Shown here in pieces: positions 53,452 through 62,982 of a stretch of DNA of 64,000 nt. Each line of letters starts with the position of its first letter. Position 1 is the stretch's first letter. A program made the position numbers and the translations under genes. Origin of the DNA: Microbacterium aurum (GTDB lineage Bacteria > Actinomycetota > Actinomycetes > Actinomycetales > Microbacteriaceae); NCBI RefSeq assembly GCF_016907815.1, contig NZ_JAFBCQ010000001.1, positions 1,674,001 to 1,738,000 of the forward strand, written 5' to 3'. The notes under the pieces were generated by a model that did not search any database, had not been told where the DNA came from, and saw nothing but the letters and a program-made list of their open reading frames with translations.

Positions 53452-54744
53452 CTAAAGCCGCGCGATCGTTGCAATGTCCTCCAGGAACTCTCGAGCATCG
53501 TCCTCCGACACCGTTGCTCTGGTGGCATTCAGAGCGCGCAAGTATTGCTTCGTTCCCGGAAGCCTTGAGTCATCCTCCGCCGTATCACCGCGCTCGAGTG
53601 CACGTGCCAACGCGTCTTGCGAGGCCCGCCGGGCGGCGTACTCGATGTCAGCGGGAGTCAGTCCCTCGCTGGACCTGACGAGGGTCTCGAGATCGACGTC
53701 GCCGACGACGTGCGGGGGGATGTACCTCTGCCAGATGGCTGAACGAGCCGCAGGATCGGGAAGGCCGATGGGAACCACGTAATCAAATCGGCCATGGCGC
53801 AAGAACGCGGCATCCAGTGATCGCACGAAGTTTGTCGCGCAGACCAGCAGCCGCCCCTCGCGGTCACGGAACTCGGCGACGAGCTTCAGCAGTTCGTTGG
53901 TGACTCCCTGGGTCGCCGACGGCGGATCCCCCCGGCGCGTCGCCGCGATCTCCTCCACCTCATCGATGAAGACGACGGCGTGCTCCAATTGGCCGATGCT
54001 GTCGAATGTCTGACGGAGCGCCCCCGCGAGCCCGGCTGCTGAGTCGGCCAGTCGCGCCGGAGACACCTCGACGAAGGGCCAGTCCAGTCGTGACGCCACC
54101 GCCTTCGCGAACGTCGTCTTGCCGGTGCCGGGCGGGCCGAAGAGCATGACAGCGCGAGGTGGAACAACCCCGAATCGCTCCGCGAGACCGGGCTGCGCGA
54201 GAGGTGTGACGAGCCGTTCTTCGAGAAGGCGCTTCTCGTCATGCATTCCCGCCACCGTGTCCCACAGGTTGCGCGGCATGACGCGTCCGCCGAGCTCCTT
54301 CAGGAGGTCCAGCTCACGTCCCTGGACCGGCAGGATCCGCTCGAGATAGCGGAGGGAACGCCGGGGTTCGAACCCGTTTCGCACCAGCAGGTCCAGGCGC
54401 GGACCATCGCTCGAGACCAGGATCGAAAGCTTCGCCAATCCCAGCGGCGACATCTTGCGTTCCAGCTCGTCCAGCAGTTCCACGCCGACGCGCTCCGGTT
54501 CGTCGGACAGTCGGAAGAACACCACCCATCCCTGCGCGTGCGCAGCCCGGCCGACGGCCGCCCCGACCACCTGGTCGTCGCGGATCGCGACCACCGCGTA
54601 GTCCTGGGAGCAGGAGGCGATGACCTCTGCCATCGAGTAGGCGGGGGTGTCACCAGTCGAGTGCGCGTCCTCCCACAGTCGGATGATCCCCTCCAGATCT
54701 TCCTGGTGGAAGTCGCGCACATGGGCGCGATCTACTGCGTTCAT
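53452..54744 (-). CDS. GNAT acetyltransferase domain fused to an AAA+ ATPase
   Basis: 430 residues from the ATG at 54744; the longer frame to 55143 overlaps the permease gene and is rejected. Residues 1-150 look like a GNAT domain (VVAIRDDQVVGAAVGRAA, LLVRNGFEPRRSLRYLER). Residues from about 170 form an AAA+ domain of the FtsH/SpoVK type: Walker A FGPPGTGKTT, Walker B AVVFIDEVEEI, sensor LLVCATN and the arginine-finger region RHGRFDYVV. The combination is unusual. It might remodel and modify a protein target. It is the last gene before the truncated permease. Confidence 0.8.
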   Translation of the reverse strand: MNAVDRAHVRDFHQEDLEGIIRLWEDAHSTGDTPAYSMAEVIASCSQDYAVVAIRDDQVVGAAVGRAAHAQGWVVFFRLSDEPERVGVELLDELERKMSPLGLAKLSILVSSDGPRLDLLVRNGFEPRRSLRYLERILPVQGRELDLLKELGGRVMPRNLWDTVAGMHDEKRLLEERLVTPLAQPGLAERFGVVPPRAVMLFGPPGTGKTTFAKAVASRLDWPFVEVSPARLADSAAGLAGALRQTFDSIGQLEHAVVFIDEVEEIAATRRGDPPSATQGVTNELLKLVAEFRDREGRLLVCATNFVRSLDAAFLRHGRFDYVVPIGLPDPAARSAIWQRYIPPHVVGDVDLETLVRSSEGLTPADIEYAARRASQDALARALERGDTAEDDSRLPGTKQYLRALNATRATVSEDDAREFLEDIATIARL

Positions 54745-54830
54745 CGGGTCACCGCCTGCACGTTGGGATCGGTATGTCAGTGTGGCATGATCCGGTGCCC
54801 TATCGCGATCCTCGCCCCCTTGCGCTTCGG

Positions 54831-55633
54831 CAGCCTTCGTCGGTGCGGGGCTGGCGCTGTGCGGGGCGGTGCTGCAGGCCACGACCCGCAATCCGCTCGC
54901 CGACCCGTACCTGCTCGGCCTCTCCTCTGGCGCCTCGCTCGGCGCGGTCCTCGTGATCGTCGCGGGGGCGAGCATCGTGCTGCCCCTCGCGGCGTTCGTC
55001 GGCGCCATCCTCGCGCTGGCCTTCACCCTCCTGCTCGCGAGCGCGTCGGCGCCACCCACGCCGAGCCGCACCGTGCTGGCGGGAGTCGCGGCGTCGGCGG
55101 CGCTGTCCGCTGGCACCAGCACCGTGATCTTCTGGAGCGCCACCGGCGACAGCTACCGCGAGATCCTCGGCTGGCTGATGGGGTCGCTCGCGGGCTCCAC
55201 GTGGCTCGGCGTCGCCGTCGTCGGGGCCGCTTTCGTGATGGTGGGACTGCCGCTGGCGATGTCGGCGACGGTGCTGGATGCCTTCGCGTTCGGCGACCGC
55301 ACCGCGATGTCGCTCGGCGTCGACGTCGGCAGGGCCCGCGTCGCGCTGCTCGTCGGCAGCGCCCTCCTGACCGGCGCCCTCGTGTCCATGAGCGGCTGCA
55401 TCGGGTTCATCGGTCTGCTCGTGCCGCACGCGGCGCGAATGGTGGTCGGCCACCGGCACCGGATGCTGCTCCCCGTCTCCGCGCTGGGCGGTGCGCTGCT
55501 GCTGGTGCTGGCGGATGCCGTGGGCCGGACGGCGTTTGAGCCGCGTGAGCTTCCGGTGGGCATCGTGACGGCGCTGGTGGGCGCGCCCGCGTTCGCCCTC
55601 CTCCTGCTCCGGTCGCCGCGGGCATCGTCATGA
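54831..55633 (+). pseudogene. FecCD-family siderophore permease, 5'-truncated
   Basis: The frame is coherent from AFVGAGLALCGAVLQATTRNPLADPYLLGLSSGASLGA, the conserved central part of FecCD permeases, through SGCIGFIGLLVPHAARMVVG to the C-terminus at 55633. The usual first 60-80 residues are missing; the sequence before 54831 is not permease-like and the frame has a stop at 54788-54790. The first in-frame start is a GTG at 54869. It probably lost its 5' end at the right border of the accessory island. It overlaps the ATPase gene by four bases. Confidence 0.75.
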
Positions 55634-56421
55634 GCGGCATCCTTCGGGTGGACCGGCTCGCGTTCGTGCGCGGGGGCCGGCTGATCATCGATGACGTCGA
55701 CTGCACCGCGCCCTCCGGGTCGGTCACGGCGCTCGTCGGGCCTAACGGTGCCGGCAAGTCGACGCTCCTGCACCTGATCGCGCGGCTCGAGAAACCCGCG
55801 AGAGGACGCGTCCGCCTCGATGACCACGACCTCCACCACCTGGACAGGCGCGGCCTCGCCCGGCACGTGGCGTTCGTCGATCAGAGCCCCGAGACGGACC
55901 TCGCCCTCCGGGTCGATGATGTCGTCGCGCTGGGGCGCTTCGCGAGGATGCCCCGGTTCGCCGCTCCTGGCCCGGCCGATCGCGAGATCGCGGCCGCGTG
56001 CCTCGACCGGGTGCGGGCCGCCCACCTCGCGCACCGGAGGCTGTCCGAGCTCTCCGGGGGAGAGCGTCAGCTCGTGATGCTCGCGCGCGCGCTCGCGCAG
56101 GGGCCGTCGCTGCTGCTGCTGGATGAGCCGACCAACCACCTCGATGTCCGCGCGCAGCTGCAGAGTCTCGCCCTGCTCGCTGAGCTCGCCGGGCAAGGAC
56201 TGACGATCGTCGCGGCGCTCCACGACCTCAATCTGGCGGCGGCCTACGCCGGCCACGTGATTGTTCTCCGCGAGGGCAGGGTGCTCGCCTCGGGGCCGGC
56301 GCCGCAGACGCTGTCGCCCACCGTGCTTTCTGCGGCGTACGACGTCGACGTCGGCGTGGTGCGCGACGGCGGGCCGACCTCGTTCACCTTCTCGCTGCCC
56401 GGGTCTGACCGGGACGCGTGA
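55630..56421 (+). CDS. Iron-siderophore-type ABC transporter ATPase
   Basis: 263 residues. Walker A GPNGAGKST, signature LSGGERQLV and Walker B LLLLDEPTNHLDV are all intact, and the layout fits FecE/FepC-type ATPases. It overlaps the truncated permease gene (ATGA). Because the permease is broken and no binding-protein gene is present in the window, the importer is probably not functional here. Confidence 0.9.
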   Translation: MSGILRVDRLAFVRGGRLIIDDVDCTAPSGSVTALVGPNGAGKSTLLHLIARLEKPARGRVRLDDHDLHHLDRRGLARHVAFVDQSPETDLALRVDDVVALGRFARMPRFAAPGPADREIAAACLDRVRAAHLAHRRLSELSGGERQLVMLARALAQGPSLLLLDEPTNHLDVRAQLQSLALLAELAGQGLTIVAALHDLNLAAAYAGHVIVLREGRVLASGPAPQTLSPTVLSAAYDVDVGVVRDGGPTSFTFSLPGSDRDA

Positions 56422-56557
56422 GCTGCCCTTGTCCACCCCGCTGATCGAGATCACGTCGTTGGCATGGCAGAAGATGTTGTCTCCCGAGCCTCAATGCCGC
56501 ACCTACTGCCAAGTGAACGTGGTGCCCGGGCTGGTTCAGCCACCCCGAGGCAGGGTG

Positions 56558-57052
56558 TCACTTCTGTCCGGAGCTGCCGGCGACAACGCTGAGCGCCCAG
56601 TCTCGGGCTCGTTCGATCTCACCGGTGCGCAGCGGCCCCGCCGTGGCGTTCACGACGAACTCCGGGCCGCGCTCAGCGCGTATGCCCTTCCGTGCCACCC
56701 GCTTCACGATGGCCTTCGCAGCAGAGCCGGTGAAGCGGCTCCCGGCGGTCGTCCCGATCGCCACGACGCGCCCCGTGAGCGCGGTGACCTCGTCGAGCCA
56801 CTCCTGCACGCCGGGTTCCGCGGGCTGCGGCGCCCCGCGCTGGACCGCCTGGGCTCGCGACGATGCGGAGGGCAGGGAGAGGTTGTGGGTGGGAGCGCAG
56901 ATGAGGATGAGGTCGGCTTCGAGCCGTGGGGGAGCGGAGGCCGCGTCGTGGACCTCGACGCTCGCTCCCCGTTCGCGAAGCGTGGTCGCGATCGTCTCGG
57001 CCACCTGGCTCGCGTTGCCGAAGTACGATTCGACCACCACGACGGCGCGCAT
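56558..57052 (-). CDS. Flavodoxin-family protein
   Basis: 164 residues from the ATG at 57052. VVVVESYFGNASQVAETIA is the FMN phosphate-binding loop, and ADLILICAPTHNLSLPS and GRVVAIGTTAGS are flavodoxin-like. It probably carries electrons or senses redox state. Its start overlaps the stop of a small membrane-protein gene, forming a two-gene operon convergent with the ABC ATPase gene. Confidence 0.83.
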   Translation of the reverse strand: MRAVVVVESYFGNASQVAETIATTLRERGASVEVHDAASAPPRLEADLILICAPTHNLSLPSASSRAQAVQRGAPQPAEPGVQEWLDEVTALTGRVVAIGTTAGSRFTGSAAKAIVKRVARKGIRAERGPEFVVNATAGPLRTGEIERARDWALSVVAGSSGQK

Positions 57053-57249
57053 CAGTGCCCGCTCCACCCCGGGTGCCCGGCGGCCACCGCTTCGAGGGCC
57101 TGCACGAGCACCTGCGCGCCGGTGACGAGAACGGCGATCGCCGCGACGCCGAGCACGATCGCCGCGACGACCGCTCCCACGCTCCAGCGTTCGGTCCGCG
57201 GGCTGAGGACCTTCCAGACGACCGAGAGCAGTGCGCTGCTGGCGGGCAT
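57052..57249 (-). CDS. Small membrane protein
   Basis: 65 residues from the ATG at 57249 with one long hydrophobic segment, VGAVVAAIVLGVAAIAVLVTGAQVLV. It is coupled to the flavodoxin gene by a TGATG-type overlap, so it may anchor or partner that protein. No domain recognised. Confidence 0.55.
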   Translation of the reverse strand: MPASSALLSVVWKVLSPRTERWSVGAVVAAIVLGVAAIAVLVTGAQVLVQALEAVAAGHPGWSGH

Positions 57250-57505
57250 GATCGCCCGGCCGGGCGCTGCACAGGAGGCATCCACCTTCCGTTGTCGCGC
57301 CTTCGGATCGCAACTCGATGCCGATTGGCAAGTCGAGGCCTACGCGCTCGTCGCGCTCATGCTCTCGTATCTCGAGCCCGACCCCTCCGTCGCCTGGAGC
57401 GACGCGCGCATGGAGGCGGCGTTCGCCGGGTGGGACCGACTCGAGCAAGAGATCCGTCTTCTCCGGAGTCAGCGTCAGCGGCGGAGCGACGTCGAAGCCG
57501 GGTGA
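57248..57505 (+). CDS. Small hypothetical protein
   Basis: 85 residues from the ATG at 57248: DADWQVEAYALVALMLSYLEPDPSVAWSDARMEAAFAGWDRLEQEIRLL has an amphipathic helical look and balanced composition. Its start overlaps the divergent membrane-protein gene by two bases. The start is uncertain, but the C-terminal part followed by a strong terminator suggests a real gene. No known domain. Confidence 0.45.
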   Translation: MIARPGAAQEASTFRCRAFGSQLDADWQVEAYALVALMLSYLEPDPSVAWSDARMEAAFAGWDRLEQEIRLLRSQRQRRSDVEAG

Positions 57506-57553
57506 GGCGCCGTAACGCGGCATCCGATCGGGGATGCCCCGCCACGGCGCCTC
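57504..57553. terminator. Bidirectional terminator hairpin before glpK
   Basis: A 22-bp inverted repeat with three mismatches and a six-base loop (57526-57531) fills the gap between the small plus-strand gene and the end of glpK. It can end transcription in both directions. Confidence 0.8.
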
Positions 57554-57562
57554 GAAACTGAC

Positions 57563-59077
57563 TCAGCGCACGTCGTCGTCGACCCAGTCCATGGACTTCC
57601 GGACGGCCTTCTTCCACAGGCGCAGCTGACGATCGCGCTCGGCGACGTCGTCGTTCGGCGTCCACCGTCGGTCTTCCTGCCAGTTCGCGCGGAGCTCGTC
57701 CAGGCTGTTCCAGAAGCCCACGGCCAAGCCCGCCGCATACGCGGCGCCGAGCGCCGTCGTCTCGGCGACGACCGGGCGGACGACGGGAACGCCCAGGACG
57801 TCCGCCTGGAACTGCATCAGCGTGTCGTTGGCGATCATGCCGCCGTCGACCTTCAGCTCCGTCAGGTCGACGCCGGAATCGGCGTTGACGGCATCCAGTA
57901 CCTCGCGCGTCTGGAAGGCGGTGGCCTCCAGGGCCGCGCGTGCGATGTGGTTGCGGTTCGCATAGCGGGTGAGCCCGACGATCGCGCCGCGCGCGTCGGG
58001 GCGCCAGTACGGCGCGAACAGTCCGGAGAACGCCGGCACGAAGTACACGCCGCCGTTGTCCTCGACCTTCGCGGCCAGCTCCTCGACCTCGGGCGCGGAT
58101 GAGATGATCCCGAGCTGGTCGCGCAGCCACTGGATGAGCGAGCCGGTCACCGCGATCGACCCCTCGAGCGCGTAGTGCGCCGGCTCGTCGCCGAGCTTGT
58201 AGCCGACGGTGGTCAGCAGGCCGTTCTCGGACTTCACGATCTCCGTCCCCGTCTGGAAGATCAGGAAGTTGCCCGTGCCGTACGTGTTCTTGCTCTCGCC
58301 GGCGTCGAAGGCGGCCTGGCCGAACGTGGCCGCCTGCTGGTCGCCGAGGATGCCGGCGACGGGGGTCTCGCGCAGCAGGGACGTGTCGCGCGCCTCGCCG
58401 TAGACCTCGCTGGAGGAGCGGATCTCGGGCATCATCGAGCGCGGCACCCCGAAGTCGGCGAGGATGTCGTCGCGCCACTCGAGCGTCTCCAGGTCCATGA
58501 AGAGCGTCCGCGACGCGTTGGTGACGTCGGTCGCGTGCACGCCGCCGTCGGGGCCGCCGGTCAGGTTCCAGAGCACCCACGAGTCCGTCGTGCCGAAGAT
58601 GAGGTCCCCGGCCTCGGCCTTCTCGCGGGCCCCCTCGACGTTCTCGAGGATCCAGACGATCTTCGTGCCCGAGAAGTACGTCGCGAGCGGCAGCCCGACG
58701 ATGTCCTTGTACTTCTCGACGCCCTCGTCACCCGCGAGCCGGTCGACGATCGACTGCGTGCGGGTGTCCTGCCAGACGATCGCGTTGTACACCGGGATGC
58801 CGGTGTTCTTGTCCCACACCACCGCGGTCTCGCGCTGGTTGGTGATGCCGATCGCGGCGATGTCGTGGCGGGTGAGGTTCGCACGACCGAGCGCGATACC
58901 GATGACTTCGCGCATGTTGTCGCGGATCTCGATGGGGTCGTGCTCGACCCAGCCGGCGCGCGGCATGATCTGCTCGTGCTCTTTCTGCCCGACCGAGATG
59001 ATCGACCCCTTCTTGTCGAAGATGATCGCTCGGCTGGAGGTGGTGCCCTGGTCGAGGGCGATGATGTAGTCGGCCAT
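57563..59077 (-). CDS. glpK: Glycerol kinase
   Basis: 504 residues. [15 protein letters not shown] is the FGGY phosphate-binding motif, [11 protein letters not shown] and [14 protein letters not shown] are hallmarks of glycerol kinase, and [14 protein letters not shown] plus [16 protein letters not shown] complete the ATP site. It phosphorylates glycerol to glycerol-3-phosphate. AAGGAAG precedes the ATG at 59077. It is last in the glpD-glpF-glpK minus-strand set. Confidence 0.96.
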   Translation of the reverse strand: MADYIIALDQGTTSSRAIIFDKKGSIISVGQKEHEQIMPRAGWVEHDPIEIRDNMREVIGIALGRANLTRHDIAAIGITNQRETAVVWDKNTGIPVYNAIVWQDTRTQSIVDRLAGDEGVEKYKDIVGLPLATYFSGTKIVWILENVEGAREKAEAGDLIFGTTDSWVLWNLTGGPDGGVHATDVTNASRTLFMDLETLEWRDDILADFGVPRSMMPEIRSSSEVYGEARDTSLLRETPVAGILGDQQAATFGQAAFDAGESKNTYGTGNFLIFQTGTEIVKSENGLLTTVGYKLGDEPAHYALEGSIAVTGSLIQWLRDQLGIISSAPEVEELAAKVEDNGGVYFVPAFSGLFAPYWRPDARGAIVGLTRYANRNHIARAALEATAFQTREVLDAVNADSGVDLTELKVDGGMIANDTLMQFQADVLGVPVVRPVVAETTALGAAYAAGLAVGFWNSLDELRANWQEDRRWTPNDDVAERDRQLRLWKKAVRKSMDWVDDDVR

Positions 59078-59154
59078 GATGACTTCCTTGTCTTTCGGGT
59101 CTTTCGGGTGGATACCGGTGGTGAGGATGCCTGGTGGCGGGGCCTGCGCCCGGG

Positions 59155-59919
59155 TCAGCTGACGGTCTGGACGAGGTGCAGCAGGACGGGCGCCGCGAGC
59201 GCGGCGAGCGCGCCACCGATGAGCGGACCGACGACCGGCACCCAGGAGTACGACCAGTCGCTCGAGCCCTTGCCCTTGATGGGGAGCACGGCGTGCGCGA
59301 TGCGCGGGCCGAGGTCACGCGCCGGGTTGATCGCATACCCGGTGGGGCCACCGAGCGAGGCGCCGATGCCGACCACGAGCAGGGCGACCGGAAGCGCCGT
59401 GAGCGGGCCGAGCCCGCCGGGGACGCCGACCTGCACGTCGCCGTAGTCGGCGAAGGCGAAGATCACGAAGACGAGCACGAAGGTCGCGATGATCTCGGTG
59501 ACGAGGTTCCAGCCGTAGGAACGGATCGCGGGGCCGGTCGAGAACACACCCAGCTTGTTGCCGGGGTCGGGCTCGTCGTCGAAGTGCTGCTTGTACGCGA
59601 CCCAGCAGACGACGGCGCCGATGAACGCGCCGACCATCTGTCCGGCGACGGCGACGAGGAACTGCGCGCCGGTGATCTTGCCGGCGATGAGGAGGCCGAG
59701 CGACACCGCCGGGTTCAGCTGCGCGCCCGAGTAGGCCGAGACGAGCACACCCGCGAACACCGCGAGGCCCCAGCCCCAGTTGATCATGAGGGTGCCGCCG
59801 CCGAAGCCCTTCGTCTTGCCGAGGATGACGTTGGCGACGACGCCGCAGCCGAGGAGGACGAGCATGGCCGTCCCCACGAGTTCGGACAGGAAGTACAGTC
59901 CGAGATTGATGTCTTGCAT
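59155..59919 (-). CDS. glpF: Glycerol uptake facilitator (MIP/aquaporin family)
   Basis: 254 residues with six membrane segments and the two pore motifs LNPAVSLG and [10 protein letters not shown]; the D after the second NPAR is typical of glycerol-conducting members. It lets glycerol cross the membrane. It lies 77 bases upstream of glpK and 113 bases downstream of glpD on the same strand. Confidence 0.94.
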   Translation of the reverse strand: MQDINLGLYFLSELVGTAMLVLLGCGVVANVILGKTKGFGGGTLMINWGWGLAVFAGVLVSAYSGAQLNPAVSLGLLIAGKITGAQFLVAVAGQMVGAFIGAVVCWVAYKQHFDDEPDPGNKLGVFSTGPAIRSYGWNLVTEIIATFVLVFVIFAFADYGDVQVGVPGGLGPLTALPVALLVVGIGASLGGPTGYAINPARDLGPRIAHAVLPIKGKGSSDWSYSWVPVVGPLIGGALAALAAPVLLHLVQTVS

Positions 59920-60032
59920 GTCGACATTGACCTTTCTGCAGGTGCGCGGGCGACGCCGCCGCGCGCGGGATGGTCGCCTGAGGGTGGGTTGCCGGCGTCA
60001 GGCACGCCGGGGTTTGGGTGGTCGGTGGCGGG

Positions 60033-61751
60033 TCAGGCGTGCTGCGGGGCGAGCGACGCCGTGCTGACGTCGATGCGGTGCGCGTCGCGCAGCGTCTCGG
60101 TGGCGGCGGCGACCTGGGCATCCGTCTCGTCGGCATCCCACCCGAGAGCGGGTGCCGCGGCGTTCGCGACCTCGACGAGCGTGTCGCCCGTGACCCCGCC
60201 GACGAAGGCGATCGAGGTGCGCCGCAGCAGCAGGTCGATGAGCGAGACGACCTCTTCGCGCGCGGCGAGCAGGGCGATCTCCTCCTGCGAGTAGCCGGGC
60301 GCGTGCGCGAGGGGGTGCTGCGTGACGGGCAGGCTCGACAGCAGCTCGGCCGCGTAGGTGCCGTAACGCTCGAGCATGCGATCGGCGAACTCGGCCGCGT
60401 GCGCACCCCGGTGCGCCTCGACCCACCGGCGCCGGTCGGCGTCGGTGCGCGGGTAGCCGGCGCCGCCGCCGATCGCGAGATCCGTCGTCGAGACCGTGCG
60501 GGGACGGCCCAGGAGCTGCATCACGTCGGTGGAGATGTGCTCGGACAGCGCCCGGAACGTCGTCCACTTGCCGCCCACGAGGCTCAGCACGGGCACGTCG
60601 TCGAGCGACGCGCGCTCGATGCGGTAGTCGCGCGAGACGAACCCGGGGGCGACGTCGTCGTGACGGGGCAGCGGGCGGATGCCGGAGAACGTGTAGACGA
60701 TCTGCTCGCGCGAGACCGAGATGTGCGGGAACACCTGCGCGATGAGGTCGAAGAAGTAGTCGATCTCGTCGTCGGTGCACACGGTCGGCTTCGACGGGTC
60801 GGCGTCGATGTCGGTGGTTCCGACCATGACGCGGCCCTTGAGCGGGTAGATCAGCACGATGCGCCCGTCGGATGCCTCGAAGAAGATCTCGTTGCCCCGC
60901 GTCGCGTCGAGCAGCTCGGCGTTCTCGAGGACGATGTGCGAGCCCTTCGTGCCGCCCATGAATCGGGTCGGCTCGCCGAGCGCGGCGTTGGTGATGTCGG
61001 TCCAGGGGCCGCTCGTGTTGACGACGACCTTCGCCGTGAACGGGAACTGCTCACCCGTCAGCTCGTCGCGGATGATGACGGACGAGCCGTCGGAGCCCAC
61101 GACCGGCGCGTAGTTCGCGGCACGCGCCGACTCTTCGCGCAGGCCGTCGCGCAGCACGTCGAGGGCGAGGCGCTCGGGGTCGTGCATCGACGCGTCGTAG
61201 TAGGTCGCGGTGTAGGCGAACCGGCCGTCGAGGTCGGGGAAGAGCTCGTGCGACTTCTTGCGGCCGTGGAAGCGGTGCCGGGGCACCGCGCCGCCGTCGC
61301 GCGAGAACGTGTCGTAGATGATGAGGCCGGTCTTGATGAGCAGCGCCCCGCGCTCGCGCGGCTTGCCGCGCCCGTGCGAGACGAGCAGACGGAAGGGCGC
61401 GGTGAGGATGCCGGAGAACGTCTTGTGGATCGGGATGGTGGTCGGCAGCGGGCGCACGAAGTGCGGCGCGTTGCGCACGAGACGGTTGCGCTCCGTGACC
61501 GATTCGCGCACGAGCCGGAACTCGCCGTTCTCGAGGTAGCGCACGCCGCCGTGCACCATGTGACTGGATGCCGACGAGGCGCCCGACACGTAGTCGCCGC
61601 GCTCGACGAGCGCGACATCGACGCCCTGCAGGGCGAGGTCGCGGAAGGTCGCGATGCCGTTGATGCCGCCGCCGATGATGAGCACTTCCGCACGGGGACG
61701 CTCGCGGAGTGCAGTGATGTTCGGCCGGGTGGTCGTCGTCGACTCAGTCAT
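60033..61751 (-). CDS. glpD: Glycerol-3-phosphate dehydrogenase (FAD)
   Basis: 572 residues. VLIIGGGINGIATFRDLALQGVDVALVERGD is the FAD-binding motif; SSASSHMVHGGVRYLENGEFRLV and GTTDIDADPSKP are GlpD hallmarks. It oxidises glycerol-3-phosphate to dihydroxyacetone phosphate and passes electrons to the respiratory chain. AAGGA lies five bases before the ATG at 61751. It is first in the glp set and divergent from the regulator gene. Confidence 0.95.
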   Translation of the reverse strand: MTESTTTTRPNITALRERPRAEVLIIGGGINGIATFRDLALQGVDVALVERGDYVSGASSASSHMVHGGVRYLENGEFRLVRESVTERNRLVRNAPHFVRPLPTTIPIHKTFSGILTAPFRLLVSHGRGKPRERGALLIKTGLIIYDTFSRDGGAVPRHRFHGRKKSHELFPDLDGRFAYTATYYDASMHDPERLALDVLRDGLREESARAANYAPVVGSDGSSVIIRDELTGEQFPFTAKVVVNTSGPWTDITNAALGEPTRFMGGTKGSHIVLENAELLDATRGNEIFFEASDGRIVLIYPLKGRVMVGTTDIDADPSKPTVCTDDEIDYFFDLIAQVFPHISVSREQIVYTFSGIRPLPRHDDVAPGFVSRDYRIERASLDDVPVLSLVGGKWTTFRALSEHISTDVMQLLGRPRTVSTTDLAIGGGAGYPRTDADRRRWVEAHRGAHAAEFADRMLERYGTYAAELLSSLPVTQHPLAHAPGYSQEEIALLAAREEVVSLIDLLLRRTSIAFVGGVTGDTLVEVANAAAPALGWDADETDAQVAAATETLRDAHRIDVSTASLAPQHA

Positions 61752-61860
61752 CTCAATCCTTTTTCACGGCCGCCGTTGCGGCGGGGCCTCCTCTACAGTG
61801 GAGAAGGCGTGAATGTATGCGCAATTAATCAGAACGAATGTGCAGTGGGGTCGAGTTCCT

Positions 61861-61872
61861 GCACGATCGTGC
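61861..61872. promoter_or_regulatory. Palindrome in the glpD-regulator gap
   Basis: GCACGATCGTGC is a perfect 12-bp palindrome 13 bases upstream of the regulator ATG. GAATGT direct repeats at 61811-61816 and 61836-61841, 25 bases apart, flank the likely promoter. Either could be the operator of the adjacent regulator. Confidence 0.4.
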
Positions 61873-61885
61873 GAGAGGAACGTCC

Positions 61886-62866
61886 ATGACGACAGACTCC
61901 GAGGCGCGTGCGAGCCACGCACTTCACGCCGCCCAGCTCTACTACGTGCAGGAGCGGAGCATGGATCAGATCGCCGACGAGATGGCGGTCTCGCGCTCCT
62001 CGGTGTCACGGCTGCTCGCTCATGCACGGGACACCGGACTCGTGGAGATCACCGTGCACTCGCCGCAGGAAGCGGGCAGCGTGGTCGCGCGGCGACTCGC
62101 TGAGCGATATGGCATCTCGGTGCATGTCGTCAGCTCGCCCGCTCGTTCCACGGACGCGGAGAGGCTGGGGCGAACCGCGCGAGCGGCGGCGCACCTGCTG
62201 TCGTCGTCGCTGGACCTGAACGCGAGCATCGGTGTGGCCTGGGGTGTGACGGTGTCGGCGATCGCCCGGCACCTGCCGACGAAACGCGTGTACAACTCCG
62301 AGGTCGTGCAGATGAACGGCGCGGCGAACGAATCGACCTCCGGCATCTCCTACTCCGGCGCGATCCTGGAGCGCTTCAGTCAGGCGTTCGGCGCCGACGT
62401 GCAGCAGTTTCCCGTGCCGGCGCTGTTCGATGACCCGCACACGAAGCAGCTCCTGTGGCGCGAGCGTTCGATCCGCCGGGTGCTGGACGCGCAAGCGCAT
62501 GTGCAGGTGTTCGTGTTCGGGCTCGGATCGCCGCAGGCGGACGTTCCCTCGCATGTGTACGCAGGTGACTACCTGAGCGGTGAGGATCTGCGGACACTGG
62601 TGCGTGATGGGGTGGCGGGCGACTGCGCGACGGTGTTCTACCGGATCGACGGGTCCACCGACGGCATCCAGATCAACGAGCGATCCAGTGGCCCTGGATT
62701 CGACGTGATCCGGCGCATCCCGCGCCGCCTCTGCGCCGTGTCGAGTCCGTCGAAGCTCGGTGCGCTGCGCGGTGCGCTCGCGGCCAGCCTCATCACCGAG
62801 CTCGTCGTCGAGGAGACCCTGGCGCGCCGGCTGCTGGAGGTGTCGTCCTCCGCTTCCGGTCGTTGA
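61886..62866 (+). CDS. SorC/DeoR-type sugar-binding transcriptional regulator of the glp genes
   Basis: 326 residues from the ATG at 61886 (GAGAGG upstream). QERSMDQIADEMAVSRSSVSRLLAHARDTGLVEI is the helix-turn-helix; the remaining 270 residues are the sugar-phosphate-binding domain (GVAWGVTVSAIARHLP, VFGLGSPQADVPSHVYAGDYLS). It is divergent from glpD, so it probably controls glycerol catabolism. A perfect 12-bp palindrome GCACGATCGTGC at 61861-61872 and two GAATGT repeats (61811, 61836) are in the gap. Confidence 0.87.
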   Translation: MTTDSEARASHALHAAQLYYVQERSMDQIADEMAVSRSSVSRLLAHARDTGLVEITVHSPQEAGSVVARRLAERYGISVHVVSSPARSTDAERLGRTARAAAHLLSSSLDLNASIGVAWGVTVSAIARHLPTKRVYNSEVVQMNGAANESTSGISYSGAILERFSQAFGADVQQFPVPALFDDPHTKQLLWRERSIRRVLDAQAHVQVFVFGLGSPQADVPSHVYAGDYLSGEDLRTLVRDGVAGDCATVFYRIDGSTDGIQINERSSGPGFDVIRRIPRRLCAVSSPSKLGALRGALAASLITELVVEETLARRLLEVSSSASGR

Positions 62867-62943
62867 GCGCGGAGCGCACCAAGGGTTGAGTCGTTTCGAC
62901 TCGCTGCGCTCGCTCGACGCGTGGGAGGGGATGGGCGGATAAG

Positions 62944-62961
62944 TTGCACAATGGTGTGCAA
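62944..62961. promoter_or_regulatory. Palindromic operator before the YhgE/Pip gene
   Basis: TTGCACA and TGTGCAA form a perfect 7-bp inverted repeat around ATGG, 21 bases before the GTG start. A TetR-type regulator often controls YhgE genes through such a site; none is within the window. The remaining gap after 62866 shows nothing else. Confidence 0.5.
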
Positions 62962-62982
62962 AAAGATGCTAAGGTCTGCAGC

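Noticed and set aside
57357..58580. A 407-codon Arg/Ala-rich frame within glpK
   Set aside because: It lies on the same strand in another frame of glpK and has shadow-type composition.
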